Assembly (NCBI GenBank): GCA_937922015.1
Contig: CAKZVB010000103.1
Coordinates: forward strand, 1-55,672
Source: an uncultured Granulosicoccaceae bacterium
GTDB lineage: Bacteria > Pseudomonadota > Gammaproteobacteria > Granulosicoccales > Granulosicoccaceae
Length of the DNA stretch: 55,672 bases
Direction of reading: 5' to 3'
Shown: in pieces, positions 54,842-55,672 of the stretch
How positions within the stretch are numbered: the first letter of the stretch is position 1
Layout: every line of letters starts with the position of its first letter
Notes under the pieces: model-generated
The model's database searches: none
Seen by the model: the letters and a program-made list of their open reading frames with translations, nothing else
Told to the model about the DNA's origin: nothing
Translations under genes and position numbers: made by a program

Positions 54842-55672
54842 TTATGATTGTTGGCGCTGCAGTCTGGTAAAACGACGACGGTACCAGCTGATCATTAGTA
54901 GAAGTGATGCCATGAAGACCAGTTCTTTAATATCGGCGGCGCCAGCTCCGCCATCGAGGGCGCTTGCCATCTGGGGGGCATCGGCGCTGCTCTTGTTTTC
55001 TGACGCAGCAACAATGGTGGTGTTTATCGTATCGTGGTTGTCGGTCAGATCAGTATCAAGGGTACGGCTGCTAAGCTGTGCGTCCAATGACATTGTGCCT
55101 GTTGTTCTGGTTGCGGTTATATTGACCGCCACAGTTGAGCTGGCACTTGCCGGCAACACTGGTGTTGTACAATTAACATCTTGTCCAACTGAACTCTGCG
55201 TGCACATCCACGATGAAGAAGCGTAAGACAATAATTTTGAGTCTGCAGGTACAGGCACGTTAATGCTGAGGTTATTCGAACCAACGGAACTATTATTGTT
55301 AGTAGCAATGAACTCTACCTCCATAGGGCTCCCTGCAGTCGCGTTGTCACTGCTATTGGCGATTAATGAAATATCGCTTCTATACAGTCTTGCTATGGCT
55401 GCCCTGTCACCGGCACTGGTTTCTATTCTCTGGCCAATAGTTTCACTGGTTGCTTGCAGAGGTTCTATGGTTGGCAATCTGTTATTGGAAAAGAAATGCT
55501 CCCCGTAGTGCATGATAGAGCCATAGTCATAGTCACCTAAGAGAATGCTGCCTTCCATGATTTCGAAGTTAATGTGCATATCGCTTGGTATACGGTCCCA
55601 ATGTACCTGCACATACTGATCACGATCCGGTCTGGTGTGCTCGTGTAGTAGACCAAGCGCGTGGCCGATTTC
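54842..55672 (-). CDS. Astacin-family (M12A) metalloprotease with C-terminal sorting-type tail, partial
   Basis: The frame is open to the window edge, so the N-terminus is missing. The first visible residues are EIGHALGLLHEHTRPDRD, the end of the astacin zinc motif HExxHxxGxxHE, and SIMHYG ~40 residues later is the Met-turn, so this is a secreted zinc peptidase. A DUF11/CARDB-like repeat domain follows (about 55390-55020). The end has a Gly/Ala-rich patch (GGAGAAD), a hydrophobic helix and a basic end (RRRF), the layout of GlyGly-CTERM-type signals for envelope anchoring or rhombosortase processing. The sorting call is inference; the protease family is well supported. Confidence 0.85.
   Translation of the reverse strand, partial: EIGHALGLLHEHTRPDRDQYVQVHWDRIPSDMHINFEIMEGSILLGDYDYGSIMHYGEHFFSNNRLPTIEPLQATSETIGQRIETSAGDRAAIARLYRSDISLIANSSDNATAGSPMEVEFIATNNNSSVGSNNLSINVPVPADSKLLSYASSSWMCTQSSVGQDVNCTTPVLPASASSTVAVNITATRTTGTMSLDAQLSSRTLDTDLTDNHDTINTTIVAASENKSSADAPQMASALDGGAGAADIKELVFMASLLLMISWYRRRFTRLQRQQS

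Overview
This window is chromosomal DNA of a gammaproteobacterium. It holds housekeeping blocks in a gene order typical of non-enteric members: tgt-yajC-secD-secF, trmJ-cysE-iscRSUA-hscBA-fdx-iscX, a Pro-Arg-His-Leu tRNA cluster ahead of tig-clpP-clpX-lon-hupB-ppiD-fabI, and rpsB-tsf-frr-uppS-cdsA-dxr-rseP-bamA-skp-lpxD-fabZ-lpxA. From memory, the frr-uppS-cdsA-dxr order resembles Pseudomonas and Xanthomonas more than E. coli. Outer-membrane assembly and lipid A genes show a Gram-negative envelope. The genus cannot be named from sequence alone. No phage, insertion sequence, CRISPR array or rRNA was seen.

Region 1 (1-3840) is accessory. It has the 3' end of a basic protein whose last ~110 residues look like a divergent microbial ribonuclease (barnase / RNase Sa type), then a 1045-residue secreted protein with two peptidoglycan-binding domains and a LprI-like region. 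Region 2 (3940-11164) has a Nudix hydrolase, queuosine tRNA modification (queA, tgt), the Sec accessory proteins (yajC, secD, secF), and suhB on the minus strand. Region 3 (11275-18736) is trmJ, cysE and the complete Isc iron-sulfur operon, with a recognisable IscR type-1 site in front of iscR. Region 4 (18870-29326) has six tRNA genes, trigger factor, ClpXP, Lon, HU, PpiD and FabI, which is mostly protein quality control. Region 5 (29514-36183) is a YejABEF-like peptide ABC importer with a membrane-anchored binding protein, plus a CYTH triphosphatase.

Region 6 (36206-40802, minus strand) is map-glnD-dapE, divergent from rpsB. Region 7 (40906-53485) is the translation, isoprenoid, phospholipid and envelope block from rpsB to lpxA. 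pyrH is missing from its usual place between tsf and frr, where an intrinsic terminator stands instead. lpxB is inverted and convergent with lpxA, and rnhB and dnaE do not follow. The window ends inside a minus-strand astacin-like metalloprotease with a C-terminal sorting-type tail.

The most notable observations are the ribonuclease-like tail beside a cell-wall-binding protein, the probable AUC start codon of the peptide-binding protein gene, the missing pyrH, very short ORFs that bridge several operon gene junctions (one with a hairpin at the uppS start), a repeat-built C-terminal tail on ribosomal protein S2, and extra membrane helices in both importer permeases.
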